The notes under the pieces were generated by a model, which saw nothing but the letters and a program-made list of their open reading frames with translations, made no database searches and had not been told where the DNA came from. A stretch of 64,000 bases of DNA. Source: Solirubrobacteraceae bacterium. GTDB taxonomy: Bacteria; Actinomycetota; Thermoleophilia; Solirubrobacterales; Solirubrobacteraceae. Position numbers and translations under genes: made by a program. Positions 47,075-56,238 of this stretch are shown here, piece after piece; within the stretch, counting starts at the first letter, position 1; each line of letters opens with the position of its first letter. The stretch covers positions 1-64,000 of the forward strand of contig JANJTP010000069.1 in the NCBI GenBank assembly GCA_024711025.1. The letters are read 5' to 3'.

Positions 47075-47812
47075 ATGCCCAACATCACTGCCGACTTCAC
47101 CGACCGCACAGTCGTCGTGACTGGCGCGGCGCGCGGAATCGGTCATGCGCTGGCCGCCGCCTTCGCGCAGGCGGGTGCGGACGTCGTCGCCGTCGACTAC
47201 GACGAGGACGAACTCGTCAGCAGCGCCGAACAGATCGGCGCGACGCCCGTCGCCGCCGACGTGGCATCGACCCCCGACGTCGAGCGGGTGGTGGCCGCCG
47301 CCACGGCCGAGACTGGTCGCGTCGACGTGGTGGTCAACAACGCGGGCATCCTGCGCGACAAGGTCCTGTGGAAGTTGGACGACGCCGATTGGGACGCGGT
47401 GCTCGGAGTGCACCTCGGGGGGACCTTCCGCTTCACGAGAGCGTGCGTTCCCCACTTCCGCGAGCAGGGGTACGGCCGCGTCATCAACGTCACCTCGTAC
47501 ACAGGGCTCCACGGCAATGCCGGTCAATCCGCGTACGCCGCGGCGAAGGCCGGGATCATCGGCTTCACCAAGACCGCCGCCAAGGAACTCGCGCACTTCG
47601 GTGTGACGGTCAACGCGATCTCCCCCAACGCCGAGACGCGGATGATCGCCTCCATCCCGGCCGCGAAGCGAGCGGAGCTGGAGGCGCTGATCCCGCTCGG
47701 CCGCTTCGCGGACCCGGCGGAGATCGCCTCCGCCGTTCTCTTCCTCGCCTCGGAGGAGGCGGGCTACATCACGGGAACGGTTGTGCCGGTCGACGGCGGC
47801 ATCGCGATGTGA
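47075..47812 (+). CDS. SDR-family 3-oxoacyl/3-hydroxyacyl dehydrogenase (FabG-like)
   Basis: 245 residues. Rossmann motif TGAARGIG, VVNNAGIL, catalytic Ser in NVTSYTG and Tyr/Lys in YAAAK. GGAG precedes the ATG with 9-10 bases. It resembles FabG-like dehydrogenases that act on 3-hydroxyacyl-CoA after the MaoC step. Confidence 0.88.
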   Translation: MPNITADFTDRTVVVTGAARGIGHALAAAFAQAGADVVAVDYDEDELVSSAEQIGATPVAADVASTPDVERVVAAATAETGRVDVVVNNAGILRDKVLWKLDDADWDAVLGVHLGGTFRFTRACVPHFREQGYGRVINVTSYTGLHGNAGQSAYAAAKAGIIGFTKTAAKELAHFGVTVNAISPNAETRMIASIPAAKRAELEALIPLGRFADPAEIASAVLFLASEEAGYITGTVVPVDGGIAM

Positions 47813-47902
47813 CCGGACACAGGCATGCTGAGAGTGTGACCGCCCACCAGCGTCGAGCGCGGCGCGGCGCGGCACACCACGCCGCGAGCACAAGGAGATC
47901 TG

Positions 47903-48676
47903 ATGTTGGAAGGTCACTTCGTGGGACGCACGGCGATCGTCACGGGCTCCGGCGGGAATATCGGGCGAGCCGCTGCACGGCGGCTCGCACAGGAGGGCGC
48001 CGCCGTCCTGGCGGTCGACCTCGACGAGGAGAAGGTCGCCGAGACGGCGGCTCTCATCGGTCAAGACGGCGGAACCGCTCGTCACGTCTTCGCGGACGTG
48101 ACCGATGCGTCGTCGGAGGCCGGGTACGTCGAGGCCGGCCGCGAGCTAGGCGGTGGCGCCGTCCACGGGTTCTTCAACAACGCCGGCATCGAAGGGCCCG
48201 TCGCCCCCGTGACGGACGTCGACGATGACGCCTTCGACGCCGTGCTGAGCGTCAACGTCCGCGGGGTCTTCCTGGGCCTCAAGTACGTCGCCCCCGCGCC
48301 GCTGCGGCTTGGCGGCGCGGGGGTCAACACCGCGAGCGCCGCCGGGCTCGTCGGGTTCGCCGGCATGTGCGCCTACGTGAGGTCGAAGCACGCGGTGGTC
48401 GGGCTCACCCGATCGGCCGCGCTGGATCTCGCGCCGCACGGCATCCGGGTCAACGCCGTCTGCCCCCGGCCGATCGAGGGGCGGATGATGAGCGGCCTCG
48501 AGGACCAGGTCGGCGAGCAGGGTGACGCACGTGAGCGCTTAGTCTCCACCGTGCCGCTTAAGCGCTACGGACGGCCCGATGACGTCGCCCGGACTGTCGC
48601 CTTCCGGCTGAGTCCCGAGGCATCGTTCGCCACCGGCGCTGCGTTCTCCGTGGACGGCGGGCAGACCGCAGCTTGA
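47903..48676 (+). CDS. SDR-family oxidoreductase
   Basis: 257 residues. TGSGGNIGRAAA (NAD-binding), FFNNAGIEGP, catalytic Ser in TASAAG and YVRSK (Tyr/Lys). AAGGAG precedes the ATG. It lies 90 bp after the first SDR and is the last gene of the operon; the TGA stop lies inside the -35 box of the tetR promoter. The substrate is probably a hydroxyacyl-CoA or alcohol intermediate (inference). Confidence 0.87.
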   Translation: MLEGHFVGRTAIVTGSGGNIGRAAARRLAQEGAAVLAVDLDEEKVAETAALIGQDGGTARHVFADVTDASSEAGYVEAGRELGGGAVHGFFNNAGIEGPVAPVTDVDDDAFDAVLSVNVRGVFLGLKYVAPAPLRLGGAGVNTASAAGLVGFAGMCAYVRSKHAVVGLTRSAALDLAPHGIRVNAVCPRPIEGRMMSGLEDQVGEQGDARERLVSTVPLKRYGRPDDVARTVAFRLSPEASFATGAAFSVDGGQTAA

Positions 48677-48729
48677 CACCCCACGCAGGCGAAAATATCG
48701 TCGCGCGCCGCAACATGAGCGAACGCTCA
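48673..48729 (+). promoter_or_regulatory. Promoter and operator of the tetR gene
   Basis: TTGACA (48673-48678) and TATCGT (48696-48701) are 17 bases apart; transcription should start about 7-8 bases before the ATG at 48715. The palindrome TGAGCG-AA-CGCTCA (48716-48729), equally readable as TGAGC-GAAC-GCTCA, overlaps the start codon. Its arms match the operator before the acyl-CoA dehydrogenase gene. Confidence 0.65.
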
Positions 48730-49389
48730 GTATCAACGAGAACCCGCCGGCCGGCCGTTAGTACGCGCACCGCCGCCAGCAGGTTCTTCCCGGATGCGGA
48801 GACCGACGCTTCACAGCGGCTGCTGGCCTCCGCCCTCGAACAGTTCGCGACCAAGGGCTTCCACGCCGCGACGACCCGGGCGGTCGGCGAGGGCGCCGGC
48901 ATGAGTCCTGCGGCGGTCTACGTCCACTACGCGTCCAAGACGGATCTCCTGTTCGAGATCACGCGGATCGGCCACCGGTCGTGTCTCGATGCGGTCGAGC
49001 AGGCGCTGGCCGACGCGCCGGACGACCCGGGCGAACGGGTACGCCGGTTCATCGAGACGTTCGCGCAGTGGCACGCGGAGCATCAGATGCTCGCCCGGGT
49101 GAGCCAGTACGAGCTCAACGCGCTTCCGACACGGCAGCTCAACCGGATCGTGAAGCTGCGCCAGCAGTTCGACGCCCACCTCCAGCAGGAGTTTCAGCGG
49201 GGCGTCGACGCCGGAGTCTTCGAGATCGAGGATGTCCAGGGAGCCGTCACCGCGGCGCTGTCGCTGTGCATCGACCTCGCCCGCTGGTATGTGCCGCGGC
49301 CGGGACTCGTGCCCGAGCAGGTCGCGCGCCTCTACGCCGGACTGGTCGTCCGCATGGTGAGTCCGATCCGACCTGCGCGGGCCGCCTGA
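48715..49389 (+). CDS. TetR-family transcriptional regulator
   Basis: 224 residues. A 35-residue Arg/Thr-rich leader precedes the HTH domain (LLASALEQFATKGFHAATTRAVGEGAGMSPAAVYVHYASKTDLLFEI, about residues 36-82), followed by an all-helical ligand domain. Its own promoter and an operator over the start codon suggest autorepression. The same operator lies at the head of the acyl-CoA dehydrogenase operon, so an acyl-CoA-type inducer is likely (inference). Confidence 0.88.
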   Translation: MSERSVSTRTRRPAVSTRTAASRFFPDAETDASQRLLASALEQFATKGFHAATTRAVGEGAGMSPAAVYVHYASKTDLLFEITRIGHRSCLDAVEQALADAPDDPGERVRRFIETFAQWHAEHQMLARVSQYELNALPTRQLNRIVKLRQQFDAHLQQEFQRGVDAGVFEIEDVQGAVTAALSLCIDLARWYVPRPGLVPEQVARLYAGLVVRMVSPIRPARAA

Positions 49390-49471
49390 CGGCGGCCCGG
49401 CGTGATCACGCGGCGCCGGCCTCGGCGCGAGCCACCAGCCGGGCGACCGATCGGCGATCTGCGGCCACTCG

Positions 49472-49735
49472 AGCTGTGATCTGGTGCGCCAGACCCGGTC
49501 GCGGATGAGCTCGGTCTTGAACGTGTCGACGAAGCTTTCGGCGAGTGCGTTGTCAAAGGCGTCGCCGACCGATCCGATCGATCCCAGGACGCGGTGGTCG
49601 TCGAGGACCTGCTGGAAGGCGAAGCTCGTGTATTGACCGGACTCAACCGGCCGTTGCAACACCGTGTTCTTGGCTCGCGGACCGTAGCGGTCGCAAGCCC
49701 GTGTCGAGGCCGGAGAGCGATCGATCCCGAGGATC
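49472..49735 (-). mobile_element. Remnant of an IS3-family transposase (integrase part)
   Basis: The minus frame starting near 49662 reads GQYTSFAFQQVL...SVGDAFDNALAESFVDTFKTELI...RTRSQLE, the DDE-integrase C-terminal region of IS3-type OrfB with its Asn-Ala-Leu-Ala-Glu-Ser-Phe hallmark. The usual continuation after SQLE is gone by about 49472, and the part before GQYTS is missing upstream. I see no terminal inverted repeats. It directly abuts the broken TPR gene. Confidence 0.75.
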
Positions 49736-50177
49736 GCCCTACACGGCGCATCGCGTCGGCGTAGTCGGCGTTCCAGGCGTCCTGGTCGCCGGATGGATCG
49801 GCGCGCGGGTAGCAGTGGGCTAGCGCGTCGATCAGCGCGCGCTCCACCGGCGCCGCAGCCGCGACCCGGCGCTGCGCCTAGGCCACGGCCGCGTGCGCCT
49901 TCGCCAGCGAGGCATCGAGGGCGGCGGGATCGAACGCCTCCCAGCCTTTGTTGTAGTTCGGGCCGACAGCGTAGGCGATCCCCCAGTGTGCGAGCGCGAA
50001 CCCGGGGTCGTGCTCGACGGCGTGCTCAAAGCAGCGAACCGCCCCCTCGTGGTTGAACGCGTAGGCCCAGACGAGGCCGCGGTCGAACCACGCGCGCGCG
50101 ACGTCCGAGCGGGCCGACGTCTCGCGCGCATAGGTGCCCAGGTCCACCCCGGCGTCCGCCGCGTGCGCGACGCTCAC
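49736..50177 (-). pseudogene. TPR-repeat protein gene, broken by a stop codon and truncated
   Basis: Starts at GTG 50177, overlapping the hyuB TGA as GTGA. It reads 99 residues with tetratricopeptide-type repeats (ARAWFDRGLVWAYAFNHEGAVRCFEHAVEHDPGFALAHWGIAY), then meets an in-frame TAG at 49880-49878. The same frame continues with plausible family sequence (VERALIDALAHCYPRADPSGDQDAWNADYADAMRRV) to about 49736, where IS3 sequence begins. So one nonsense mutation plus loss of the 3' part. A role in the hyuAB operon once, now lost, is likely. Confidence 0.75.
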
Positions 50178-51976
50178 TGGTCATCCTCTCCGGTGCCGCG
50201 CAGCCGCCGGGTCTCCTCGACGTCGACCGCGAGCGTCTCGTCCGCGACGAATCCGACCAGCGCGACGCCGTAGACGCTGCGCGCCCGCTCGACCGTCTCG
50301 AACCCGCGCAGGACGTCCTGGAGCACGCGCTCCGGGTCGCGCTCGTGGGGCGGCCCGTAGCCGCCGCCGCCGTTGTCGATCGAGCGCACGCGCTCACCCG
50401 GCTGGATCACCGTCTGGATCACCCCGGGCAGCGGCCGCTCGCCGCCATCGGAGAGCAGGTACGTCGCGCCCGGGACGCCGGCGTGGCCGCCGTGGACGCC
50501 CGCGGGCGGGTTGACCTGGCCGTCGGCCATCACCGCGAGGTCCATCGGGGCGAACCGGGGCCCGAGGATCACCTCCTCGCCGGGCGCGCCCCGGAACCGG
50601 CCGGCGCCTCCCGAGCCGGGGACGATCCGGACCGCGTCGACGTGGATCGGGTACTTGCTCTCCAGCACCTCCACGCTGTCGCGCAGGAGCATCGCGTGGC
50701 CGCCGGTCGCGCCGGAGTTGACCCACCCGTCGGCGTGCGGGGTCGCCGGCCCGCCGGCGAAGCCCGTAAAGAGCTGGTTGACGTACGGCCTCCCGAAGCG
50801 CGGGTCCTGGCCGGCGATCACGCCCCAGGCCGCCGACATGCCGAGCCCCGACTGCGCCAGCCCGTGCCCGTCGCCGAGCTTGGCGAAGGCCCCGTGGACG
50901 GCGATCGTCAGCCGGCACAGCAGGTTGGTCGTGGAGACCGAGCAGCTGTGCGGGAACGTCGGCCGGCCGACGGCCGAGCCGTCGCGGAGCTCGACCTCGA
51001 TGCGCCGGAAGCTGCCCTCGTTGATTGGCACGCGCTCGGGGATGCAGTTGAGCACGCCCTGCACGGCGCCGATCCGCGAGGTCGTCTCCGACAAGTTGAG
51101 CCCGCAGTCCAGGCAGTCGCCGTTGTCGGTGAGGTCTACCCGCACCATGGCCGCCGCCGGATCGACCTCCACGCGCGCGCGTACGCGAAAGCCGTCGGGC
51201 AGCACCGGGTCGAGCGGGTCGTGCCAGACGTCGCACTCGGCCACCCCCGCGGGCAGGCGCCGGATCGCGTCGGCCATCATCGACTCGCCGTAGCCGGTCC
51301 ACCACGCGAGATGGCGCAGGACCGTGTCCACGCCGTACTTGGCGCACAGCTCCTTCAGACGGCGCTCGGCCAGCCGCGCCGCGCCGACCTGGGCCAGGTA
51401 GTCGCCGTACCACTGGTCCGGGACCCGGATCCGCTTGCGGCACATGCGGATCACGTCGTCGATGTCCTCGTAGCCGCGCTGGATCTGCGTCGCCGTGAAG
51501 ATCAGCGCGCCCTCGTTGTAGACGTCGCGCGCAGCCGGCATGTAGGTCGACGGGACGCTGTTGCCGATGTCGGCCTGGTGCGCGAGGACGGCGACCGTGA
51601 AGCGGTGCGCGCCGTCGACGAACACCGGCACCATCACGACGACGTCCGCGGCGTGGGTGCCGCCCTCGTAGGGGTCGTTGTGGAGGAACGCGTCGCCCTC
51701 GCGCAGGTCTGGGTGGTGCTCCAGCAGCGACCGGGCCTGCCGCCCCGAGCCGAGCATGTGCCCCGGCAGCGAGTTGGCCACCGAGAGCAGCGACCCCTCC
51801 GCCGTGAGGATGCCGCCGGAGAAGTCGCGGGCGATCGCGATCAGCGCCGACCGTGCCGAGCGCATCAGCGCGTCGTTCATCTCGCGGTTGATCGAGCGGA
51901 CGCGATTGACGATGACCGCGGCAAGCACGCGGTCGACGTCCTGAGCGTCGCGCGTCGCGTCGGGCTGCTGGAGCAT
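50174..51976 (-). CDS. Second HyuB-type subunit (hydantoinase B / ketone-carboxylase family)
   Basis: 600 residues. The family pattern is clear: NDALMRSARSALIAIARDFS, HNDPYEGGTHAADVVVMVPVF, a metal-binding HQADIGN region, VLNCIPERVPINEGSFR and SIDNGGGGYGPP. It follows the HyuA gene by 37 bp. It differs clearly from the first HyuB (27888), and its neighbours include a CoA ligase, so it may belong to acetophenone/acetone-carboxylase-like systems rather than to hydantoin hydrolysis. It was once followed by the TPR gene. Confidence 0.88.
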   Translation of the reverse strand: MLQQPDATRDAQDVDRVLAAVIVNRVRSINREMNDALMRSARSALIAIARDFSGGILTAEGSLLSVANSLPGHMLGSGRQARSLLEHHPDLREGDAFLHNDPYEGGTHAADVVVMVPVFVDGAHRFTVAVLAHQADIGNSVPSTYMPAARDVYNEGALIFTATQIQRGYEDIDDVIRMCRKRIRVPDQWYGDYLAQVGAARLAERRLKELCAKYGVDTVLRHLAWWTGYGESMMADAIRRLPAGVAECDVWHDPLDPVLPDGFRVRARVEVDPAAAMVRVDLTDNGDCLDCGLNLSETTSRIGAVQGVLNCIPERVPINEGSFRRIEVELRDGSAVGRPTFPHSCSVSTTNLLCRLTIAVHGAFAKLGDGHGLAQSGLGMSAAWGVIAGQDPRFGRPYVNQLFTGFAGGPATPHADGWVNSGATGGHAMLLRDSVEVLESKYPIHVDAVRIVPGSGGAGRFRGAPGEEVILGPRFAPMDLAVMADGQVNPPAGVHGGHAGVPGATYLLSDGGERPLPGVIQTVIQPGERVRSIDNGGGGYGPPHERDPERVLQDVLRGFETVERARSVYGVALVGFVADETLAVDVEETRRLRGTGEDDQ

Positions 51977-52013
51977 GTATGGGTCCTTTCGTACGCTAAG
52001 CCGAGGGTCGGCG

Positions 52014-54137
52014 TCAGCCGCCGGTCGCCACCGTCACGAGGAAGTTGTCGGCGGCCGTCACGACGGCCGCGCTGTCGGGATCGAGCACCAGCGTGCTCGT
52101 CGGTCCGGCGACGATCGCCGGGCCCTGCACCACCGCGCCGGGCTCGAGCGCCGCGTCCTCGTAGACCGGCGTCCGCGTCTCGACGCCGTCGAACCACGCG
52201 GGGCGCACCACCGCCGGCTCCGGGGCCGCGGCCGTCGCGCCCGCCCGACCGTTGGCGGACGCCGGCAGCCGACCGCTCACCCGCCCGATCCAGTTCACGA
52301 ACTCCACGTCGTTCTCCCGGTCGCTGAACGAGAACAGCCGCCGGTGCGCCCCGTGGAACGCCTCGACCACCATCTCCAGCGCTTGGTCGTCGTCGATGCG
52401 GTCGCCGGGGAGGCGGAAGTCGACGTCCCAGACCTGCCCGGCGTAGTGGGCCTCGCAGCGGAACTCCTTCGTCCACGTCGCGCCCTGACCGCGAGCCTCG
52501 CGCGCGAACGCGTCCAGCTCCGCCTCGAGGCCGTCGAGCACGCCGTTGACCGCCGCACGGTCGAACGCGCCCGAGCGCATGATCAGGCTCGAGCTCTGCT
52601 CGAACGCGATGTCGGCGACCTGCATCCCGCACGCGCTGAGCGCGCCGGCCGCCCGCGGGACGAGGACCCGCCCGATGCCCATCTCACGGGCGATCGGGAC
52701 GATGTTGAGGCCGGCCGCGCCGCCGCCGGCGACCAGGACGTTCTCGCGCGGGTCCAGGCCGACGTTCAGCGTCAGCTCGGTGATCGCGTCGATCATCGCC
52801 TCGTTGGCGAGCGTGAGGATCCCCTGCGCGGCGTCCGTGACCGTCGTGCCCAGCCGGTCGGCGATCGTGGTGACCGCCTCCCGCGCGCGCTCTACGTCGA
52901 GTGTCATCCGGCCACCCAGGAAGTGGTCCGGCTGGAGGTACCCGAGCACCGCCGCGGCGTCGGTCACCGTCGGCTCGACCCCGCCGCGGCCATAGCACGC
53001 GGGCCCGGGGTCGGAGCCCGCGCTGCGGGGACCGACGTGCAGCAGCCCGCCGGCGTCGACCTCGGCGATCGAGCCGCCGCCGGCCCCGATGCTGCGCACG
53101 TCGACGCTCGACGTCGCGACGAGCTCGCCGATCCCGACCGGCCCGAACCACGTGTCGCGGGTGAAGACGATCTCGTCGTCGCGGATCAGGCCGACGTCGA
53201 ACGTCGTCCCGCCCGTGTCGCAAACGATCACATCGCGCCCGAGCTCCTCCTCGCGCACGAACGTGCGGCCGGCAACCGGCGCCATCGCCGGGCCCGACTT
53301 CAGGAGGTGCACGGGCCGCTCGGCGGCCTGCTCGATCGGGACGCAGCCGCCGGCGGACGTGCCCACGAGGATCGAGCCCGAGTACCCCCAACCCCGCAGG
53401 TCGCCGGCGAGGTCGGCGAGACTGCGCTGGACGAGCGGCTTGAGCGACGCGTCGATCGCCGCCGCGGACGCGCGACGGTACTCGCGGACGATCCGCAGCA
53501 GCTCGTGGGAGAGCGTGTACGGGACGCCGGGCAGCTCCTGCCGGATGAGCTCGCCGATGCGCAGCTCGTGCGCGGGGTTGAGCACCGACCACAGCAGCGA
53601 CACCGCCACCGCCTCGATGCCGCGCTCGCGCAGGTTGCGGAGCGTCCCGGCGACGTCGTCGTCGTCCAGCGCTCGCTCGACGACGCCCTCGGCGTTCACC
53701 CGCTCGGCGACCTCGAACGTGCGCCCGCGCGGGATGTACGGGTCAGGGTACTCGACATTGTACTCGAACAGCAGGTCGTCGGGACGCCCACCCTCGCGGA
53801 ACAGCAGGATGTCCGCGAAGCCCTCGGTGACCAGCAGCGCGGTCTTCGCGGTGCGCCGCTGGACCAGCGCGTTCACGGCATGTGTGGTGCCGAACACGAG
53901 GCGGTCGGTCTGCGCGAGCAGCTCGCCGAGCTCGAGGTCGAGCTGCTGCGCGGCGCGCTCGACGGCCGCGCGGAACCCGTCCGCGAGCCGCGCGGGCGTG
54001 GTGGGCGCCTTCCCGACCGCGACGATGTCCGGGCCGTGGGCTACCACGGCGTCAGTGAACGTCCCGCCGGTGTCGACGGAGATCCGGTACGCGGCGTTGG
54101 CGTCGTTGGGTGCGTGCATGTGATGGGCCTCGGTCAT
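52014..54137 (-). CDS. Second HyuA-type subunit (hydantoinase A / ketone-carboxylase family)
   Basis: 707 residues. YRISVDTGGTFTDAVV at the N-terminus, VFGTTHAVNALVQR, VIVCDTGGTTFDVGLI, GSDPGPACYGRGG and VLVAGGGAAGLNIVPIA mark the family. It overlaps the CoA-ligase stop as ATGA; an internal ATG six codons in is an alternative start. Predicted ATP-dependent activation subunit of a heteromeric enzyme with the HyuB protein. Substrate class unresolved: cyclic amide or ketone. Confidence 0.9.
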   Translation of the reverse strand: MTEAHHMHAPNDANAAYRISVDTGGTFTDAVVAHGPDIVAVGKAPTTPARLADGFRAAVERAAQQLDLELGELLAQTDRLVFGTTHAVNALVQRRTAKTALLVTEGFADILLFREGGRPDDLLFEYNVEYPDPYIPRGRTFEVAERVNAEGVVERALDDDDVAGTLRNLRERGIEAVAVSLLWSVLNPAHELRIGELIRQELPGVPYTLSHELLRIVREYRRASAAAIDASLKPLVQRSLADLAGDLRGWGYSGSILVGTSAGGCVPIEQAAERPVHLLKSGPAMAPVAGRTFVREEELGRDVIVCDTGGTTFDVGLIRDDEIVFTRDTWFGPVGIGELVATSSVDVRSIGAGGGSIAEVDAGGLLHVGPRSAGSDPGPACYGRGGVEPTVTDAAAVLGYLQPDHFLGGRMTLDVERAREAVTTIADRLGTTVTDAAQGILTLANEAMIDAITELTLNVGLDPRENVLVAGGGAAGLNIVPIAREMGIGRVLVPRAAGALSACGMQVADIAFEQSSSLIMRSGAFDRAAVNGVLDGLEAELDAFAREARGQGATWTKEFRCEAHYAGQVWDVDFRLPGDRIDDDQALEMVVEAFHGAHRRLFSFSDRENDVEFVNWIGRVSGRLPASANGRAGATAAAPEPAVVRPAWFDGVETRTPVYEDAALEPGAVVQGPAIVAGPTSTLVLDPDSAAVVTAADNFLVTVATGG

Positions 54138-55750
54138 GCCACGTTCTCGCGCGACGTGGCGCGGGTCAACTCCGCCTGCTCCCGGGCGATGGCCTTGAGC
54201 GCCTGCTTGTCGGGCTTGCCGATCGGCAGCATCGGCAGCTCGTCGCAGACGGTGATCGTCTTGGGGACCTTGTAGTTCGCGAGCTCACTCCGGCACCAGG
54301 CCTCGAGGTCGGCTGGCGAGGCCGCGGTTTCCGACCGGAGGACCACGAAGGCATGTCCGACCTCACCCCAGAGCGGATCCGGCGCGCCGACCACCACGGC
54401 GATCAGCACGTCATAATGGCGCTCGAGGCAGAGTTCGACCTCGCGGGGGTACACGTTGTAGCCGCCCGACTTGAACATCTCCTTGAGGCGGCCAACCAGC
54501 TCCAGATAGCCGTCGGGGCGCTCGACGGCCAGGTCGCCGGTGCGCAGGAAGCCGTCCTCCGTGAACGCCGTGTCGGTCGCCTCGGGATTGCGGAAGTACC
54601 CGAGGAACACGGATCGGTGATGGACTTGGATCTCGCCGGTCTCTCCCGGCGTGCAGACCGACCCATCCGGGCGCGCGAGCCGCACCTCCATCTCCGGGTC
54701 CGGGCGCCCGATCGTCGTCGTCAGCTGCTCGACGGTGGCGTCCGGCTCGGAGTACGTGACGGAGGCGGGCGACTCGGTCTGGCCGTACACGACCTGCGTT
54801 GTCAGGCCCGGACGGGCGAACGCGTCGAGCACCGCCCGCGGCATGGCCGCGCCGCCCCAGGTGACCGCGCGCAGGCTGGACAGGTCGGCCGTCGCGAAGC
54901 CCGGGCGCCCGGCGAGCACCTGGTACTGCGTCGGGACCTGCATGAGCGTGTTGACCCGCTCGTGCGGGATCAGCTCCAGCATCCCGTCGGGGTCGAACTG
55001 CTCCATGAGCACGAGCGTGCCCCCCGCCGTGAGGCAGGTCGAGACGGTATCGCCGACACAGCCGCTGTGGTTGATCGGCAGGTTGCAGATGACCCGCATC
55101 GGGTCGATCCCCCACCGCTGGGCCTGGCGCACGAACGACCACGCAAGGCTGGTGTGGCTGAGGAGCGCGCCCTTCGGCGCGCCGGTCGTGCCCGACGTGT
55201 ATACGACGATCGCGGCGTGCCGGCCCCCCGAGCGCGCGCGCGCCGCCTGCCGGCAGTCGTCGTCGAGCGCCCGGCCCTGATCGATCAGGTCTTCGAGCGC
55301 CTCCAGCCCCGGCAGGCGGCCGGCGATGGTGACGACGCCGGTCACCGAGTCGACGGCTGCCAGCGCCTCCAGGTCGTCTTGGTAGTGGCGTCCCCGGAAC
55401 TCGGTCATCCCCAGCAGCAGCGTCGGGGCGCTGTCCTGGACGACGTGCCGCAGCTCGCCGAGCTGGTACTTGGGGCTGAGCCCGACCCAAATCGCCCCGA
55501 TGTCGACCGTCGCGAGGAACGCGAGCAGGAACTCGGGCCGTGGCGTGCATAGCGTCGCGACGCGATCGCCGGCGCCCACGCCGCGCTCCAGCAGGGCGCG
55601 GGAGAGCGCCCGGACGTGCTCGGCGACCTCGCGGTAGGTGAGCCGTACGTCGCCGAGGACGGCGAGCTCGCGCTCGGGGTGGCGCGCGGCGTGGTGGAAG
55701 AGGTAGTCGCTGATGCGCGGAAGCTCGGGAACGGTAGTCAGCGCCGTCAT
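54134..55750 (-). CDS. AMP-forming acyl-CoA ligase
   Basis: 538 residues from the ATG at 55750. ANL-superfamily motifs are YTSGTTGAPKGALLSH (P-loop), VVYGQTES, DGFLRTGDLAVERPDGYLELVGRLKEMFKSGG (hinge) and the catalytic Lys in PIGKPDKQALK. Makes a CoA thioester from a carboxylic acid. It overlaps the MaoC-like gene and HyuA, so these proteins probably act in one route. Confidence 0.92.
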   Translation of the reverse strand: MTALTTVPELPRISDYLFHHAARHPERELAVLGDVRLTYREVAEHVRALSRALLERGVGAGDRVATLCTPRPEFLLAFLATVDIGAIWVGLSPKYQLGELRHVVQDSAPTLLLGMTEFRGRHYQDDLEALAAVDSVTGVVTIAGRLPGLEALEDLIDQGRALDDDCRQAARARSGGRHAAIVVYTSGTTGAPKGALLSHTSLAWSFVRQAQRWGIDPMRVICNLPINHSGCVGDTVSTCLTAGGTLVLMEQFDPDGMLELIPHERVNTLMQVPTQYQVLAGRPGFATADLSSLRAVTWGGAAMPRAVLDAFARPGLTTQVVYGQTESPASVTYSEPDATVEQLTTTIGRPDPEMEVRLARPDGSVCTPGETGEIQVHHRSVFLGYFRNPEATDTAFTEDGFLRTGDLAVERPDGYLELVGRLKEMFKSGGYNVYPREVELCLERHYDVLIAVVVGAPDPLWGEVGHAFVVLRSETAASPADLEAWCRSELANYKVPKTITVCDELPMLPIGKPDKQALKAIAREQAELTRATSRENVA

Positions 55751-56238
55751 GCCGGGCCCTCCAGGGTCCGGTCGACGTACAGAGCGAGCCAATCGGCGAC
55801 CATCGCGGGGTCCTGGCGCCCCTCGATCTCCATGCGGTTGCGCGTCGACACCAGCACCCGGCCAGGGCCGCGCTCGCGCACCTCCGCGATGTGGCTCACG
55901 AGCCGGACGCGGTCGCCGAGGTACACCGGGCTGACGAAGCGCACGCGGTCGAGCCCGTAGTTGAGCGCCCAGGTGCCCTCGTCCCGGAACGGCCAAAGCG
56001 ACCCGTGGAACCCGAGCATCATGCTCACGAGCAGGAAGCCGTCCACGAGCTCGGCGCCGAGCTCGTTGTTCTCCGAGATCGTGAAGTCCGCGCCGGGCAG
56101 CTCCCGGAGGTACGTGGCGTTTCCGAAGTCCTTGAGCTGCTGCGGACGGAGCTCGCTCCAGGCACTGGGCCCGAGTGGCTCGCCGACGCTGTCGAACACC
56201 TCACGTAACGGCCGTGCGGGCAGCGCACTGCTCGTCAT
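55747..56238 (-). CDS. MaoC-like hydratase domain protein
   Basis: 163 residues, starting at the ATG 56238 with AGGAG seven bases before it, although this lies 38 bp inside the LivM gene. Hotdog fold; NELGAELVDGFLLVSMM stands where active MaoC enzymes carry Asp/His, and the usual HG is replaced by DG, so catalysis is uncertain. WALNYGLDRVRFVSPVYLGDRV matches the core of the MaoC protein at 46607. Confidence 0.8.
   Translation of the reverse strand: MTSSALPARPLREVFDSVGEPLGPSAWSELRPQQLKDFGNATYLRELPGADFTISENNELGAELVDGFLLVSMMLGFHGSLWPFRDEGTWALNYGLDRVRFVSPVYLGDRVRLVSHIAEVRERGPGRVLVSTRNRMEIEGRQDPAMVADWLALYVDRTLEGPA

Noticed and set aside
48531-48546. TGAGCGCTTAG inside the second SDR gene as a third TetR operator
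   Set aside because: The half-sites are adjacent without the 4-bp centre and lie within coding sequence.
51975-54275. Long plus-strand open frame of over 700 codons
   Set aside because: It lies antisense to the HyuA gene, is rich in Arg/Gly/Ala/Asp and shows no family motif; such frames are expected at this GC content.
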